Assembly: GCF_901482695.1 (NCBI RefSeq)
Contig: NZ_LR590484.1
Location: 5,146,001-5,210,000, forward strand
Reading direction: 5' to 3'
Source: Sphingobacterium thalpophilum
Lineage (GTDB): Bacteria > Bacteroidota > Bacteroidia > Sphingobacteriales > Sphingobacteriaceae
DNA length: 64,000 bases
The notes beneath the pieces are model-generated. The model saw nothing but the letters and a program-made list of their open reading frames with translations. It was not told the origin of the DNA and did not search any database. Shown one piece after another: positions 26,391 through 34,580 of this stretch. The position numbers and the translations under genes are program-made. The first letter of the stretch is position 1. The number at the start of each line of letters is the position of its first letter.

Positions 26391-26930
26391 ATGGAAAAAT
26401 TGAAAAACAAACGGATCGCCATATTAGTGGCAGACGGATTTGAAGAAATAGAGCTCAGCAGTCCTAAAGAAGCGCTTGAACACGCCGGCGCCAAAACAGC
26501 AATTATTTCACCCTCAAAAGGACAGGTACGGTCCAAAAACGGTGACGAATGGTCCAAAAACTATTCAGTAGATGTGGACCTGCAAGAAGCAGAGGAAGAT
26601 AAATATGATGCGCTGTTGCTGCCTGGCGGTGTTATTAATCCTGATAAACTTCGGACCAACAAGACAGCCATTGCGTTGGTCAATGCGTTCTGGGAACGCG
26701 ACAAACCTATTGCTGCAATATGCCATGGGCCGCAGTTACTGATCAATGCCGATCTAGTGCGCGACAAGAAGATGACATCCGTGGAAGCCATTAAAGTGGA
26801 TCTAATAAACGCGGGAGCAAATTGGGAAGATAGCGAGGTCGTCGTGGACGATGGGCTGATCACCAGCCGTACACCGGAGGACCTGCCGGCCTTTAACAAG
26901 GCAATTATTAAAGTATTCTCGAAACTCTAA
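26391..26930 (+). CDS. DJ-1/PfpI family protein (YhbO-like)
   Basis: 179 aa class I glutamine-amidotransferase-like fold. The nucleophile elbow AAICHGPQLL holds Cys111-His112, and the usual Glu lies in DGFEEIEL near residue 19. TSVEAIKVDLINAGANWEDSEVVVDDGLITSRTPEDLPAF matches the family end. Members are stress proteins: some are proposed protein or nucleotide deglycases or chaperones, and the activity is debated. It stands alone between the GT9 gene and a Rho-N-like gene, in a stress-gene neighbourhood. Confidence 0.9.
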   Translation: MEKLKNKRIAILVADGFEEIELSSPKEALEHAGAKTAIISPSKGQVRSKNGDEWSKNYSVDVDLQEAEEDKYDALLLPGGVINPDKLRTNKTAIALVNAFWERDKPIAAICHGPQLLINADLVRDKKMTSVEAIKVDLINAGANWEDSEVVVDDGLITSRTPEDLPAFNKAIIKVFSKL

Positions 26931-27016
26931 GTTGTTATCGCACGTAATACTACAATTGATTCCCGTATTTAGACGGTCAACTTTTGAGAGATATATAAGG
27001 TTCACTAATCAATAAC

Positions 27017-27274
27017 ATGATAAATCAACATACTATGAACACAACAAAAAGTAAATCCAGCACCGCCAACAAAAGCCAGTCAGGCGGAGGTAGCATGAAC
27101 AAAGAAAAAGGAAATGGAAACAATACCTCGTCCCGTAAGGGCATGCAGGAAGCACATGCCGATAAGACAAAAACTGAGCTCCTGGAGGTGGCAAAAAAAC
27201 TACAGATTACTGGGCGGCATGACATGACGAAAGATGAATTGATTAAAGCGATCGGAAAACAGGAAAAAAAATAA
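27017..27274 (+). CDS. Small basic protein with Rho N-terminal/SAP-like helix pair
   Basis: 85 aa (alternative ATG at 27035). The first half is a Ser/Asn/Gly/Lys-rich linker. Residues about 50-82 (KTELLEVAKKLQITGRHDMT, then KDELIKAI) match the helix-extended-helix of Rho-N/SAP domains, which bind nucleic acid. Such short proteins are common in Sphingobacteriaceae and may act as nucleoid- or RNA-binding stress proteins. A terminator follows 36 bp after the stop. Confidence 0.75.
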   Translation: MINQHTMNTTKSKSSTANKSQSGGGSMNKEKGNGNNTSSRKGMQEAHADKTKTELLEVAKKLQITGRHDMTKDELIKAIGKQEKK

Positions 27275-27310
27275 GTTATGTGCTACAGTAATCAAAAATA
27301 GGCTGAAAAG

Positions 27311-27340
27311 AATGGCCCGCAAAATGCGGGTCATTTTTGT
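27311..27340 (+). terminator. Rho-independent terminator
   Basis: 10-bp stem 27311-27320 with 27326-27335, one G-T wobble, loop AAAAT, then TTTTTG. It ends the Rho-N-like gene and touches the stop of the convergent gene at 27341. Confidence 0.88.
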
Positions 27341-27544
27341 TTATTCTCTTTTTTCTTTTGGACGATCAGTGGGATCATTTGGCATATCATTCAATTGCTC
27401 TGCTTGAGGATCTACCCCAGCCTCGGCATCTCCCTTGTCTTTTTGGTCGACATCCCGGAGGCTTTCGCCGTCGACACCTAATTTGGTCTTCTTCTTTTTT
27501 TCCATCTCTCGTCCGACCAGTCTATTTTCGTTCTTTGTTGCCAT
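27341..27544 (-). CDS. Small hydrophilic hypothetical protein
   Basis: 67 aa, very rich in Lys, Glu, Asp and Gly, with no hydrophobic segment (GVDGESLRDVDQKDKGDAEA). It is likely disordered. It lies 13 bp downstream of the response regulator gene on the same strand, so is probably cotranscribed with it. The first response regulator (8464) also neighbours a small acidic protein, although convergent. No family recognised; the short length keeps confidence moderate. Confidence 0.55.
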   Translation of the reverse strand: MATKNENRLVGREMEKKKKTKLGVDGESLRDVDQKDKGDAEAGVDPQAEQLNDMPNDPTDRPKEKRE

Positions 27545-27557
27545 ATCTTATTATTTA

Positions 27558-28214
27558 TTAGTGTAAAAGCATGTTATGAAAACCAAAGCGGACAAGACCT
27601 GCGGTATTTTTGGTACGAGTTTTCTCTATTAAACGCTGTCTATGTCCCTCAACAGTGCGTTTGCTCAGAAATATCCTGTCCGCAATTTCCGCGTTAGTAT
27701 AACCTTCGGCAATGAGTTCAAGTACGGACAGTTCACGCTCAGAAATATCATATTTTGAGAGGATATAATTTCGGTCGGGTATACTGTCGGTATACTGCTT
27801 ATAATTGTTGATACAAGAAATCCCCAAAGACACACTGATGTACTTCTCTCCATTGGCGACCTGCCGGATTCCGAAGAGCACCTCGTCGCAGGAACTGTCC
27901 TTCACGAGATAACCGCGTCCGCCGACATGAAGCACTTCGAATACAGTATGAATATCATCTACCATTGACAGAGCCATAACTTTGATGCCCGGATACTTTT
28001 CTCTTACAAGTTCGATAAGCTTAATTCCGTTCATCTCATCCATATGAATATCTGTCAGTAGTACATCCGGCTGCTGATGCTGTGCCAATAAATGCAGCGC
28101 TGCGTCACCACTTTCCACATCAGCCAGTACTGCCATATCAGGCTGCGACTCCAAAATCAGGCGGAAACCATTCCGGACCAAATGATGATCGTCTACGAGC
28201 ATTAACTGAATCAT
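27558..28214 (-). CDS. LuxR/NarL-type response regulator, orphan (paralogue)
   Basis: 218 aa with the same layout as the protein at 8464-9120. Acidic pair Asp8-Asp9, phospho-acceptor Asp55 in LLTDIHMDEM, Lys in GYLVKDSS. The HTH ISERELSVLELIAEGYTNAEIADRIFLSKRTVEGHRQ is nearly identical to the paralogue. The receiver domains differ more (ESQPDMAVLADVESGDAAL against EAQKDITVIAEAENGQAAL). The recognition helix is the same, so both may bind the same sites under different kinases. No kinase gene is adjacent. Confidence 0.93.
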   Translation of the reverse strand: MIQLMLVDDHHLVRNGFRLILESQPDMAVLADVESGDAALHLLAQHQQPDVLLTDIHMDEMNGIKLIELVREKYPGIKVMALSMVDDIHTVFEVLHVGGRGYLVKDSSCDEVLFGIRQVANGEKYISVSLGISCINNYKQYTDSIPDRNYILSKYDISERELSVLELIAEGYTNAEIADRIFLSKRTVEGHRQRLIEKTRTKNTAGLVRFGFHNMLLH

Positions 28215-28443
28215 ATCTTCTTCGTTTTTATGTACTTAATCGTCTATCCCTCTAGGAACAGCCCCCACAGGTAAAAAGTTTTTTACAAAAAGGTAACTGT
28301 CAATAAAGTACAAGTATTATGCTTATTCAAGAACATTAAGCGGCAGCGAAAAAGTCAAAAAATAACAACAGTTTTGCCTTATGCGGCGTTCTACCCAAGA
28401 TATAGCTGCAATTAAGCACACTTAATAATAAAATAACGAAACT

Positions 28444-28665
28444 ATGAACAGGAAACTAATGACAATTTTGACGTGTGCCGCCCTGATGGCGTCGGCATGC
28501 AACGGAACACAGTCCGAGGACGAGAAATCAAGGGAGTTAATGCGCGATTCTGTTGAAAATGATACTACTACCATACAATATCGGGATACTACATCCAGTG
28601 AATCCCGGGGAGAAATCCCTCCGACTCCACAGCCCGATACATCGTCAAATAAATCAAACGAATAG
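28444..28665 (+). CDS. Small lipoprotein
   Basis: 73 aa. The signal MNRKLMTILTCAALMASAC ends in a lipobox (ASAC, Cys19). The mature part is 54 residues, charged and Ser/Thr-rich without predicted fold. It resembles in size and style the lipoproteins at 12873 and 14442. It is divergent from the response regulator gene, with 229 bp between them, so could be under its control (inference). Confidence 0.7.
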   Translation: MNRKLMTILTCAALMASACNGTQSEDEKSRELMRDSVENDTTTIQYRDTTSSESRGEIPPTPQPDTSSNKSNE

Positions 28666-28752
28666 CCTTCGACCAATGTTCACCACTTGATAATAGCATA
28701 ATTATGATTCTCTCGCGTCGTGAGATGGCAGAGATTAGATTTATTGTAGAAA

Positions 28753-28785
28753 AGGGCTGTCCAACTAATGGGCAGCCCTATTTTT
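28753..28785 (+). terminator. Rho-independent terminator
   Basis: 10-bp stem 28753-28762 with 28770-28779 (one wobble), 7-nt loop, followed by ATTTTT. It ends the transcript of the small lipoprotein gene about 90 bp upstream; the 28680-28900 stretch otherwise shows no gene. Confidence 0.8.
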
Positions 28786-28900
28786 GATTTTCGCAATTTC
28801 CTTTTATCTACTTTAAACAGGCCAATTCGATTGGTTAGATTTTCTAAGCCTGCTCTACGTCTCTGTAAACTATTTGTGCCGAGGACTTTCACAGCTGCTA

Positions 28901-29461
28901 CTACTCGAAAGTCAAATGTACTTTCGGAAAGCCAAGCCCCTGTAAAAGCGGACGAAATACAGTAATTGCATTAGCTCTGGTCTGAGACAAGATATCGGAC
29001 TTTTTAACATCATCAGCCACTGCTTTCTCGGCAGCTTTATACGCTTCATCTACGAGTTCAGCTTCCCTAAGAAATGCCATTTTCGTGTCGTAAACTTTGG
29101 AGGCTTCATGGTCTATTTTGATGTAACAAATCTCCGGAGCAGGTAATTTAATGGAAACCGAATCCCCTGTTACCTGTATGTCTTCCGGAGCTACCTTGCT
29201 CAAATTAATACAGCCGACTGCGTCCGCTTTGACAATCAGTAACACGCTTGCTTCGGGCAGAAACGTGCTGATATTTTTATGCTCCACTACATCACTATAC
29301 CGATACTTAACCAATTCCAGCTTTCCCATGGCCTCAATGCGGTCAACAAGTAGCTGATGTTTACTTTCTACCCGTGGCCCACTCGCATATTTTTGATATA
29401 CAAACCAACCACCTACTGCCAAAATGGCCACAACGATTACAAATTTTAAAAATTTTCCCAT
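28901..29461 (-). CDS. DUF4230 domain-containing membrane-anchored protein
   Basis: 186 aa from the ATG at 29461; the frame could also start at a TTG two codons earlier. One N-terminal membrane anchor (about 4-24) and then the DUF4230 domain: LELVKYRYSDVVEHKNISTFLPEASVLLIVKADAVGCINLSKV, SVSIKLPAPEIC, and a C-terminal alpha region ending LLQGLGFPKVHLTF. The domain is widespread in Bacteroidota and Firmicutes without a known function. It would face the periplasm. Confidence 0.85.
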   Translation of the reverse strand: MGKFLKFVIVVAILAVGGWFVYQKYASGPRVESKHQLLVDRIEAMGKLELVKYRYSDVVEHKNISTFLPEASVLLIVKADAVGCINLSKVAPEDIQVTGDSVSIKLPAPEICYIKIDHEASKVYDTKMAFLREAELVDEAYKAAEKAVADDVKKSDILSQTRANAITVFRPLLQGLGFPKVHLTFE

Positions 29462-29614
29462 AAACAATACGATACAAATTGTAGACCAAGGTCAGGTTTC
29501 AGCAGTTTTAGTCTTATAAATATTACGTAAGATCCAAATGCCCCCTCCTTGCCTACACTGACAAAAAATATACCATTTGATAGACAATCGTTTAGTTAAA
29601 AAGTTTAAAAAACA

Positions 29615-29646
29615 TTTGGAACATATGGCGTATAATACTACTTTTG
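29615..29646 (+). promoter_or_regulatory. Bacteroidota-type promoter of tRNA-His
   Basis: TTTG at 29615-29618, a 20-nt spacer, then TACTTTTG at 29639-29646. This matches the Bacteroidota -33 TTTG / -7 TAnnTTTG consensus exactly and sits 16 bp before the mature tRNA. Confidence 0.75.
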
Positions 29647-29661
29647 TGACATCAAAATCAC

Positions 29662-29736
29662 GGTAGGTATAGCTCAGTTGGTTAGAGCACTAGATTGTGG
29701 TTCTAGGGGTCGTCGGTTCGAGCCCGATTACTTACC
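29662..29736 (+). tRNA. tRNA-His (anticodon GTG)
   Basis: The cloverleaf folds by eye. Acceptor stem 29663-29669 with 29729-29735 (one G-T); the extra 5' G (G-1, 29662) faces C73 (29736), the hallmark of tRNA-His. D arm GCTC/GAGC; anticodon stem 29690-29694 with 29702-29706 and loop TTGTGGT, anticodon GTG at 29697-29699. T arm 29712-29716 with 29724-29728 and loop TTCGAGC. CCA is not encoded. Confidence 0.97.
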
Positions 29737-29738
29737 CG

Positions 29739-29769
29739 AAAAGGCAGATCAAAGAACGGTCTGCCTTTT
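29739..29769 (+). terminator. Terminator of tRNA-His
   Basis: Perfect 10-bp stem 29739-29748 with 29760-29769 starting with AAAA and ending in TTTT, 2 bp after the tRNA. Confidence 0.88.
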
Positions 29770-29859
29770 CTATTTGATCTCTTTCCCTGTCGTATTTTTA
29801 ATTTCATAAAGTTCAAACGATCGACTTTTCAGCACTGTTCTTTTAGAAAAATCAAAGTT

Positions 29860-30378
29860 ATGGCAACATCAAATCAAAACAACCAAGAGATGCCTAATGC
29901 GCATCTACATGAGTTATTCGTGGACGAACTAAAAGATATCCTTGGTGCCGAAAAACAGCTACTGCAAGGGCTAAAGAAAATGAGCAAAGCTGCGGAAACC
30001 GACGAACTTAAACAGGCTTTCCAGGAGCATCTCGCTCAAACTGAAGGACAGATCGACCGCCTAAAAGAGGTGTTTCAGTCCTTAGGCATGACAGCTCGAG
30101 GTAAAAAATGTAAAGCGATGGAAGGCTTATTAAGTGAAGCGGACGAGATTATCGAGAGCTTCGAGGGCGACCCTGCATTGGATGCTGCGCTTATCTCTGC
30201 TGCACAGAAAGTAGAACACTACGAAATAGCAAGCTATGGCTGCTTAGTCACCTACGCGAAGCTGATGGAACATACCGAAGCTGAACAGCTGCTACAGCAA
30301 ACACTGGACGAAGAAAAACAAACCGATACCTTATTGACGGAAATCGCCATGTCAGGCGTGAACGAGTCCGCATCTTAA
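29860..30378 (+). CDS. YciE/YciF ferritin-like protein (DUF892)
   Basis: 172 aa four-helix ferritin-like protein. Signature positions: LHELFVDELKDILGAEKQLLQGLKKMSKAA (helix 1), HLAQTEGQIDRLKEVF (helix 2 with Glu ligand), AAQKVEHYEIASYG (helix 3, Glu-His) and LLQQTLDEEKQTDTLL (helix 4). Glu and His occupy the usual di-iron positions. YciE/F proteins are induced by general or osmotic stress in enterobacteria; the activity is unproven. A strong terminator follows. Confidence 0.93.
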   Translation: MATSNQNNQEMPNAHLHELFVDELKDILGAEKQLLQGLKKMSKAAETDELKQAFQEHLAQTEGQIDRLKEVFQSLGMTARGKKCKAMEGLLSEADEIIESFEGDPALDAALISAAQKVEHYEIASYGCLVTYAKLMEHTEAEQLLQQTLDEEKQTDTLLTEIAMSGVNESAS

Positions 30379-30380
30379 AC

Positions 30381-30408
30381 AAAAATGCCCGGCCTGCCGG
30401 GCATTTTT
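30381..30408. terminator. Bidirectional terminator after YciE/F gene
   Basis: Perfect 12-bp stem, 30381-30392 with 30397-30408, loop CCTG, with A5 and T5 ends so it works in both directions. Confidence 0.93.
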
Positions 30409-30465
30409 GTGTATTCACTTATTTGATAATCCGTAGGTTCTATGGAAAGTGAAGCTTAAATTAAT

Positions 30466-30624
30466 TTAGTGACGGCTAAGACCGATAGCTAACGATAACA
30501 GGCCCACCATCTTCACAAGCCATAGATCCGTTTTAGGTCCTGTAACTGCCATAAAACTACTGATATGAATCACTGGCCATATTCCCGTGAGGCAATAATA
30601 TATCCCTTGAATTTTTTGGATCAT
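30466..30624 (-). pseudogene. 5' remnant of a small membrane-protein gene (or 52-aa protein)
   Basis: A 53-codon frame starts 14 bp after the stop of the upstream gene on the same strand. Its product has YYCLTGIWPVIHISSFMAVT followed by GPKTDLWLVKMVGLL. This WP-x2-H-x2-SF-x2-VTGPKTD-x-WLV signature is one I recall from membrane proteins of roughly 110-120 aa in Bacteroidota and Proteobacteria. Here the frame ends at IGLSRH, just after the second helix begins, and a terminator hairpin follows within 60 bp. A deletion that removed the 3' half is the likely explanation; a functional short form is possible. Confidence 0.5.
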
Positions 30625-30638
30625 AACGGCAATTCGAT

Positions 30639-31082
30639 TTATCTATTTTTCAGCACTTTGATAGCACCCGCTGCAGCAAGTCCACCCATGACGTACCAGG
30701 CCACCGTCATAAATCTTGTGCGTGGACTCTTTTTAATTGGATGATCGTCCAACCCCGCTTGCCCGGGAACAGTTAATGTAGCCAGGCCAACGACAGCCCC
30801 CAAAAGAGCTCCCCGCAGTAAAATATGCCTTTCCCCGCCATAGCCAATCAGCGTATAAAGCATTGCATTTGACGCTACATCGGCACCAAAGGTAGCAGCA
30901 ATAAGTGCATTTCCTTTTGGAGCAACGTAACCGGCAGCACGAACGGTTTTCACCATTGCCTCTTCTCCGACTTTATCAACCTCAGGTGCTTGCGGGTCCA
31001 GCCTCTTTGCAACTGAATGTATAAGATTGAGTGCAGCGGCGCCGACGAGTCCGCCAAGCATGTTTTTACTTATTAAATTCAT
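30639..31082 (-). CDS. Hypothetical membrane protein
   Basis: 147 aa from the ATG at 31082 (a TTG at 31088 is also in frame). It has Gly/Ala-rich hydrophobic segments near 8-25, 60-80, 88-107 and 122-140, and a conserved-looking loop RLDPQAPEVDKVGEEAMVKT. Seen in Sphingobacteriaceae beside YciE/F and other stress genes; function unknown. The truncated gene at 30466 follows after 14 bp and would share its transcript. Confidence 0.72.
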   Translation of the reverse strand: MNLISKNMLGGLVGAAALNLIHSVAKRLDPQAPEVDKVGEEAMVKTVRAAGYVAPKGNALIAATFGADVASNAMLYTLIGYGGERHILLRGALLGAVVGLATLTVPGQAGLDDHPIKKSPRTRFMTVAWYVMGGLAAAGAIKVLKNR

Positions 31083-31306
31083 AGTCAAAACTCTATTTTA
31101 TTCACAAATAACTTATATACCAGTGTATATCAGCTCTACTGATGGGAGAACAAAACCTGTTTTTGAAAAGTTTGATTAAACCTTGTATCAGATATATTAA
31201 GGATTAATACTTGATCTCACCGTACTAATGACAAATCCCTTAAAAATTTAAAACCAACAACCCGACACAGTCATTCATTGTATAACAATATTTCAGTCAC
31301 AAAACC

Positions 31307-33508
31307 ATGATAACCACAGTCACACCGTGGACAACAACTGTCCAAGAGGATATCGCTTCCAGCGAACCGTTTTTTATGATAAGGCTAAATGCTTATGTGC
31401 TCAAACTATACAACACAGGTGATTCGCTATGGCTGGTAGCTGAATGGCCCGATGGGGGCCAAATAGCGTTCCGACTCGCTTTCGGCATGAATAGCCAGTT
31501 TGGAAAGGTCTCTGTTACCGAAGCGGGGCGCGAGACGCTGCTGACCGTCTCAACCAGGTTAGGCGCTTACCGTGTTGTACTCTTTCTACCGGAAAGCACA
31601 GAAACAGTCTTTCGTTATACAACCTCATTTCGGGCCAAATTTCCAATGCTGATTCCTTTTTGGCCCCGGGATATTGTCCCCCTAACCAAAGGCGGTCGGG
31701 TAGAAAACACAAGTGGCACCATTTACGCCAAACAAATAGGTTCGAGATCCGGACAGCTTTATTTCAGTATGACAAAGCCGCGTACGGGTTCTGTTTTTTA
31801 CTTACAAAATCTTACGGCGATGTCGCCTTATTGCGAGGCAACGGAGGTTTCCCTTCGCGAGACCGTAGGCGGTAAGTGGCCCGAAATAGGGTTCCAGTTC
31901 CCTGTCAATGCCCAGACGGCGCTCCCCGAGGATAAAGAATTTATTATCTCTGACGCCTTCGTTTTGCTCGACGCCGATATACCAGATAGCGAGGAGCAGA
32001 TTACCGCTAATTTTTTAGACTTCTTAGCTATCATATACCTGCTAATTCCCAAACCTGCTCCAGCGCAACACGACTGGCTTCCAACGGCAGAAAAAGTACT
32101 AGAAGACCTATACACGAACAAAGGCTGCTGGACGCAGACCGACGGCGTGCCGTATCTCAATGCTTATGTTGCCGATTACGCGACTCTTTCAGAAATCATG
32201 GTACAACTTGCGGTATTATTGCCCCTCCAGGAGTATCTTATCTGGGAGGACAGAGAGCACCACCTATATAATGACCTCAACCGGGGTTTAAGCGCGTTTT
32301 ATGACAAGACAGTTAAGAGTATAGTCCGTTGGTTGCCGGCGTTGGAAGATCAGCTCGACAAATCCGAGGAGCAGAAGCGTGAAATGGTCATGGACTCCTG
32401 GTATTTGCACCACCCTTTGTTGAACCTTGCCCGTCTCGCATTGCGGGGCGACAGCACAGCAAAAGATCTTTTTCTCAATTCTATAGATTATGCGATTAAA
32501 GTGGCTCAGCACTTCGATTATCATTGGCCTGTCTTCTATAAAATGACAACCCTCGAAGCCCTCAAAGCGGAAACTTCTCCCGGCGAGGGCGGTGAAAAAG
32601 ACGTACCCGGATCCTATGCACATGTAATGTTAATGGCATGGCAGCTTACTCGTGAAAAACAATATCTAAACGAAGCAAGGAAAGCACTGAAAAGTTTGGA
32701 TGGACTTGTTTTTGACATCTTCTATCAAGCCAATAATACCGCTTTTGCCGCAGGTGCACTAGCAGAACTTTACAAAGTAACCAATGAACAACATTACCTG
32801 GACCTTAGTTACCGCTGCCTTGCCGGCATTTTCAAAAATTGTCAGCTATGGGACTGCAATTATGGATATGGCCATCATTTCCCCTATTTTTTTTCTGTAT
32901 TTCCACTAAATGATGCTCCGTATACAGCTGCTTATGAAGAGCTGGAGGTGTTCGCTGCCCTCCATCATTACCTTGAAGTCACAAAAGATATGGAGATCCC
33001 AGCTTCTTTAAAAGTTCTAATCCCTGAATTTATCAAATATGCCCTAGGTCGGCTGGCATACTACTACCCAGCACTTCTCCCCAAAGAAATGATTGCTGAA
33101 AAGGCTAAAACGGGAGAAGTCCAAAAAGACCTGTGGATTCCGTTGGAGGATATACACGATGGATGGGAAAAGAGCGGCGAGGTGGGGCAGGAAGTATATG
33201 GTGCAGGCCTCGCTTTTGGAATTATTCCAAGGCAGTATATCCGGACCAAGAACTCTGACCTTATCCTATTTGTTGATTACCCGGTCAGTACCATCAGAAA
33301 TGGTAAAAATACGATAACATTTCGCATCGAAGGTGATCCCCGCCTGACTTCCAACATAAAAGTAATCCAATTATCGGCGCGAAAAAGGAACCTGCAAGTT
33401 GAGCAGAAAACTGCATCAAGTTATCAAAAAGTGAAGGCAACGTCTCCTGGGGAGTTCATCGTGAAAGGGTCTGGTACCATCCGGATAAGGTGGGATGATA
33501 GATCGTAA
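31307..33508 (+). CDS. Large uncharacterised protein, probable alpha/alpha-toroid enzyme or binding protein
   Basis: 733 aa without a signal peptide or membrane helix. Three regions are visible: a beta-rich N-terminal part (1-215) with WLVAEWPDGGQIAFRL; a long helical middle (about 255-590) made of helix pairs with aromatic and His residues (YLHHPLLNLARLAL, FDYHWPVFYKMTTLEALK, NTAFAAGALAELYKVT, DCNYGYGHHFPYFFSVF), like an (alpha/alpha) toroid of glycan-active enzymes; and a C-terminal beta region (640-733). No catalytic motif I can name. It stands alone with over 200 bp upstream and a repeat hairpin downstream. Could be a cytoplasmic glycosidase or epimerase-like protein. Confidence 0.7.
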   Translation: MITTVTPWTTTVQEDIASSEPFFMIRLNAYVLKLYNTGDSLWLVAEWPDGGQIAFRLAFGMNSQFGKVSVTEAGRETLLTVSTRLGAYRVVLFLPESTETVFRYTTSFRAKFPMLIPFWPRDIVPLTKGGRVENTSGTIYAKQIGSRSGQLYFSMTKPRTGSVFYLQNLTAMSPYCEATEVSLRETVGGKWPEIGFQFPVNAQTALPEDKEFIISDAFVLLDADIPDSEEQITANFLDFLAIIYLLIPKPAPAQHDWLPTAEKVLEDLYTNKGCWTQTDGVPYLNAYVADYATLSEIMVQLAVLLPLQEYLIWEDREHHLYNDLNRGLSAFYDKTVKSIVRWLPALEDQLDKSEEQKREMVMDSWYLHHPLLNLARLALRGDSTAKDLFLNSIDYAIKVAQHFDYHWPVFYKMTTLEALKAETSPGEGGEKDVPGSYAHVMLMAWQLTREKQYLNEARKALKSLDGLVFDIFYQANNTAFAAGALAELYKVTNEQHYLDLSYRCLAGIFKNCQLWDCNYGYGHHFPYFFSVFPLNDAPYTAAYEELEVFAALHHYLEVTKDMEIPASLKVLIPEFIKYALGRLAYYYPALLPKEMIAEKAKTGEVQKDLWIPLEDIHDGWEKSGEVGQEVYGAGLAFGIIPRQYIRTKNSDLILFVDYPVSTIRNGKNTITFRIEGDPRLTSNIKVIQLSARKRNLQVEQKTASSYQKVKATSPGEFIVKGSGTIRIRWDDRS

Positions 33509-33582
33509 AGTCCCTTCCACTTATTCGTTCCTGAACGGCTCTTGTAAAAAACTAATATTTAAAATTGCGCCTTCGAGCGCTC

Positions 33583-33630
33583 TTCGAGACAGCTTCGAGA
33601 CAGCTTCGGCAGTCCCGAAGCTGTCTCGAA
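33583..33630. repeat. Tandem 11-mer plus 16-bp hairpin repeat element
   Basis: TTCGAGACAGC occurs twice in tandem (33583-33593, 33594-33604). The second copy forms the left arm of a perfect 16-bp stem (33594-33609 with 33615-33630, loop CAGTC). No T tract, so it resembles a REP-like dispersed element rather than a plain terminator. It sits between convergent genes. Confidence 0.65.
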
Positions 33631-33687
33631 CCGTGTTGAAACTTCTCCCGGACGCTACCCGAAGGAATTATAGTATTTATCTAGAAT

Positions 33688-34458
33688 TTAGTTCGTCAAC
33701 CGGACCCAAACAGGAGCATGATCACTGGTTTTCTCCCAACTACGCACATTGCGGTCAATTCCCCCTTCAGCTAATCTATGCTGCAACAAAGGGCTTAGTA
33801 AAATATGATCGATGCGCAGCCCCGCATTGCGGCTATAAGCCTGCCTGAAGTAGTCCCAAAATGTATAGACATCCTGTCCGGGAAAGAGCTTCCGGATTGC
33901 ATCCAGCCAGCCCTGCGCCAAAAGCTGCTCGAAGGCTTCCCTAACCTCTACCCTATACAATGCATCATTCACATATTTCTCGGGTTTATAGGTATCCAAT
34001 GCCGTCGGGATAATATTAAAGTCGCCTATGAGTATAGCAGGTGCATTCATTTCAAGAAGTACTTTTGCGCGATCGGTTAAACGCTTTATCCACGCCATCT
34101 TGTAATCAAATTTAGGCCCCGGATAAGGATTCCCATTAGGAAGATACAGGCAGCAGACAACAACTCCTGCGACCATGACCTCCAGATAGCGGCTATGGCT
34201 GTCCTCAGGATCCCCGGGCAGCTCCCGTGATACTTCCGTAATGGCACTTTTTGACAAGACGGCCACGCCGTTCCAGCTCTTCTGGCCATGCCAGACCGCA
34301 TGATATCCTGCCTTATTGATCTCTGCCAGTGGGAAACGCTGTTGTGGTGCCTTCAGTTCCTGAAGGCAAACGACATCTGGCGATTCTTCCTCGAGCCAGC
34401 GCAGCAATACAGGGAGGCGGCTACCTATGCCGTTGATATTATACGTTGCAATTTTCAT
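33688..34458 (-). CDS. xth: Exodeoxyribonuclease III
   Basis: 256 aa from the ATG at 34458, where the fold starts (KIATYNINGIGSRLPVLLRWL); the longer frame to 34533 adds an unrelated extension. AP-endonuclease/exonuclease III motifs: NINGI with metal-binding Asn, LQELKAPQ with catalytic Glu, IGDFNI, and the C-terminal DHAPVWVRL with the catalytic Asp-His. It repairs abasic sites and 3'-blocked ends in base excision repair. It converges on the 733-aa gene. Confidence 0.93.
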   Translation of the reverse strand: MKIATYNINGIGSRLPVLLRWLEEESPDVVCLQELKAPQQRFPLAEINKAGYHAVWHGQKSWNGVAVLSKSAITEVSRELPGDPEDSHSRYLEVMVAGVVVCCLYLPNGNPYPGPKFDYKMAWIKRLTDRAKVLLEMNAPAILIGDFNIIPTALDTYKPEKYVNDALYRVEVREAFEQLLAQGWLDAIRKLFPGQDVYTFWDYFRQAYSRNAGLRIDHILLSPLLQHRLAEGGIDRNVRSWEKTSDHAPVWVRLTN

Positions 34459-34580
34459 GAAGCCTATACATTCAAGTTTTCGATAAGGATGTCTTTGTAC
34501 AAAACCCCGACAGGCGGATAATTGTTTTGGCATGATGGAAAAACCACCTGAATGGGCCCAATTTTTGTTAGCAATGTGTT

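Noticed and set aside
28680..28965. Overlapping short ORFs on both strands downstream of the small lipoprotein
   Set aside because: They cover the terminator hairpin and have no gene-like composition, start context or family features.
29662..29736. tRNA-His as integration site for a mobile element
   Set aside because: No integrase gene and no repeat of the tRNA 3' end elsewhere in the window.
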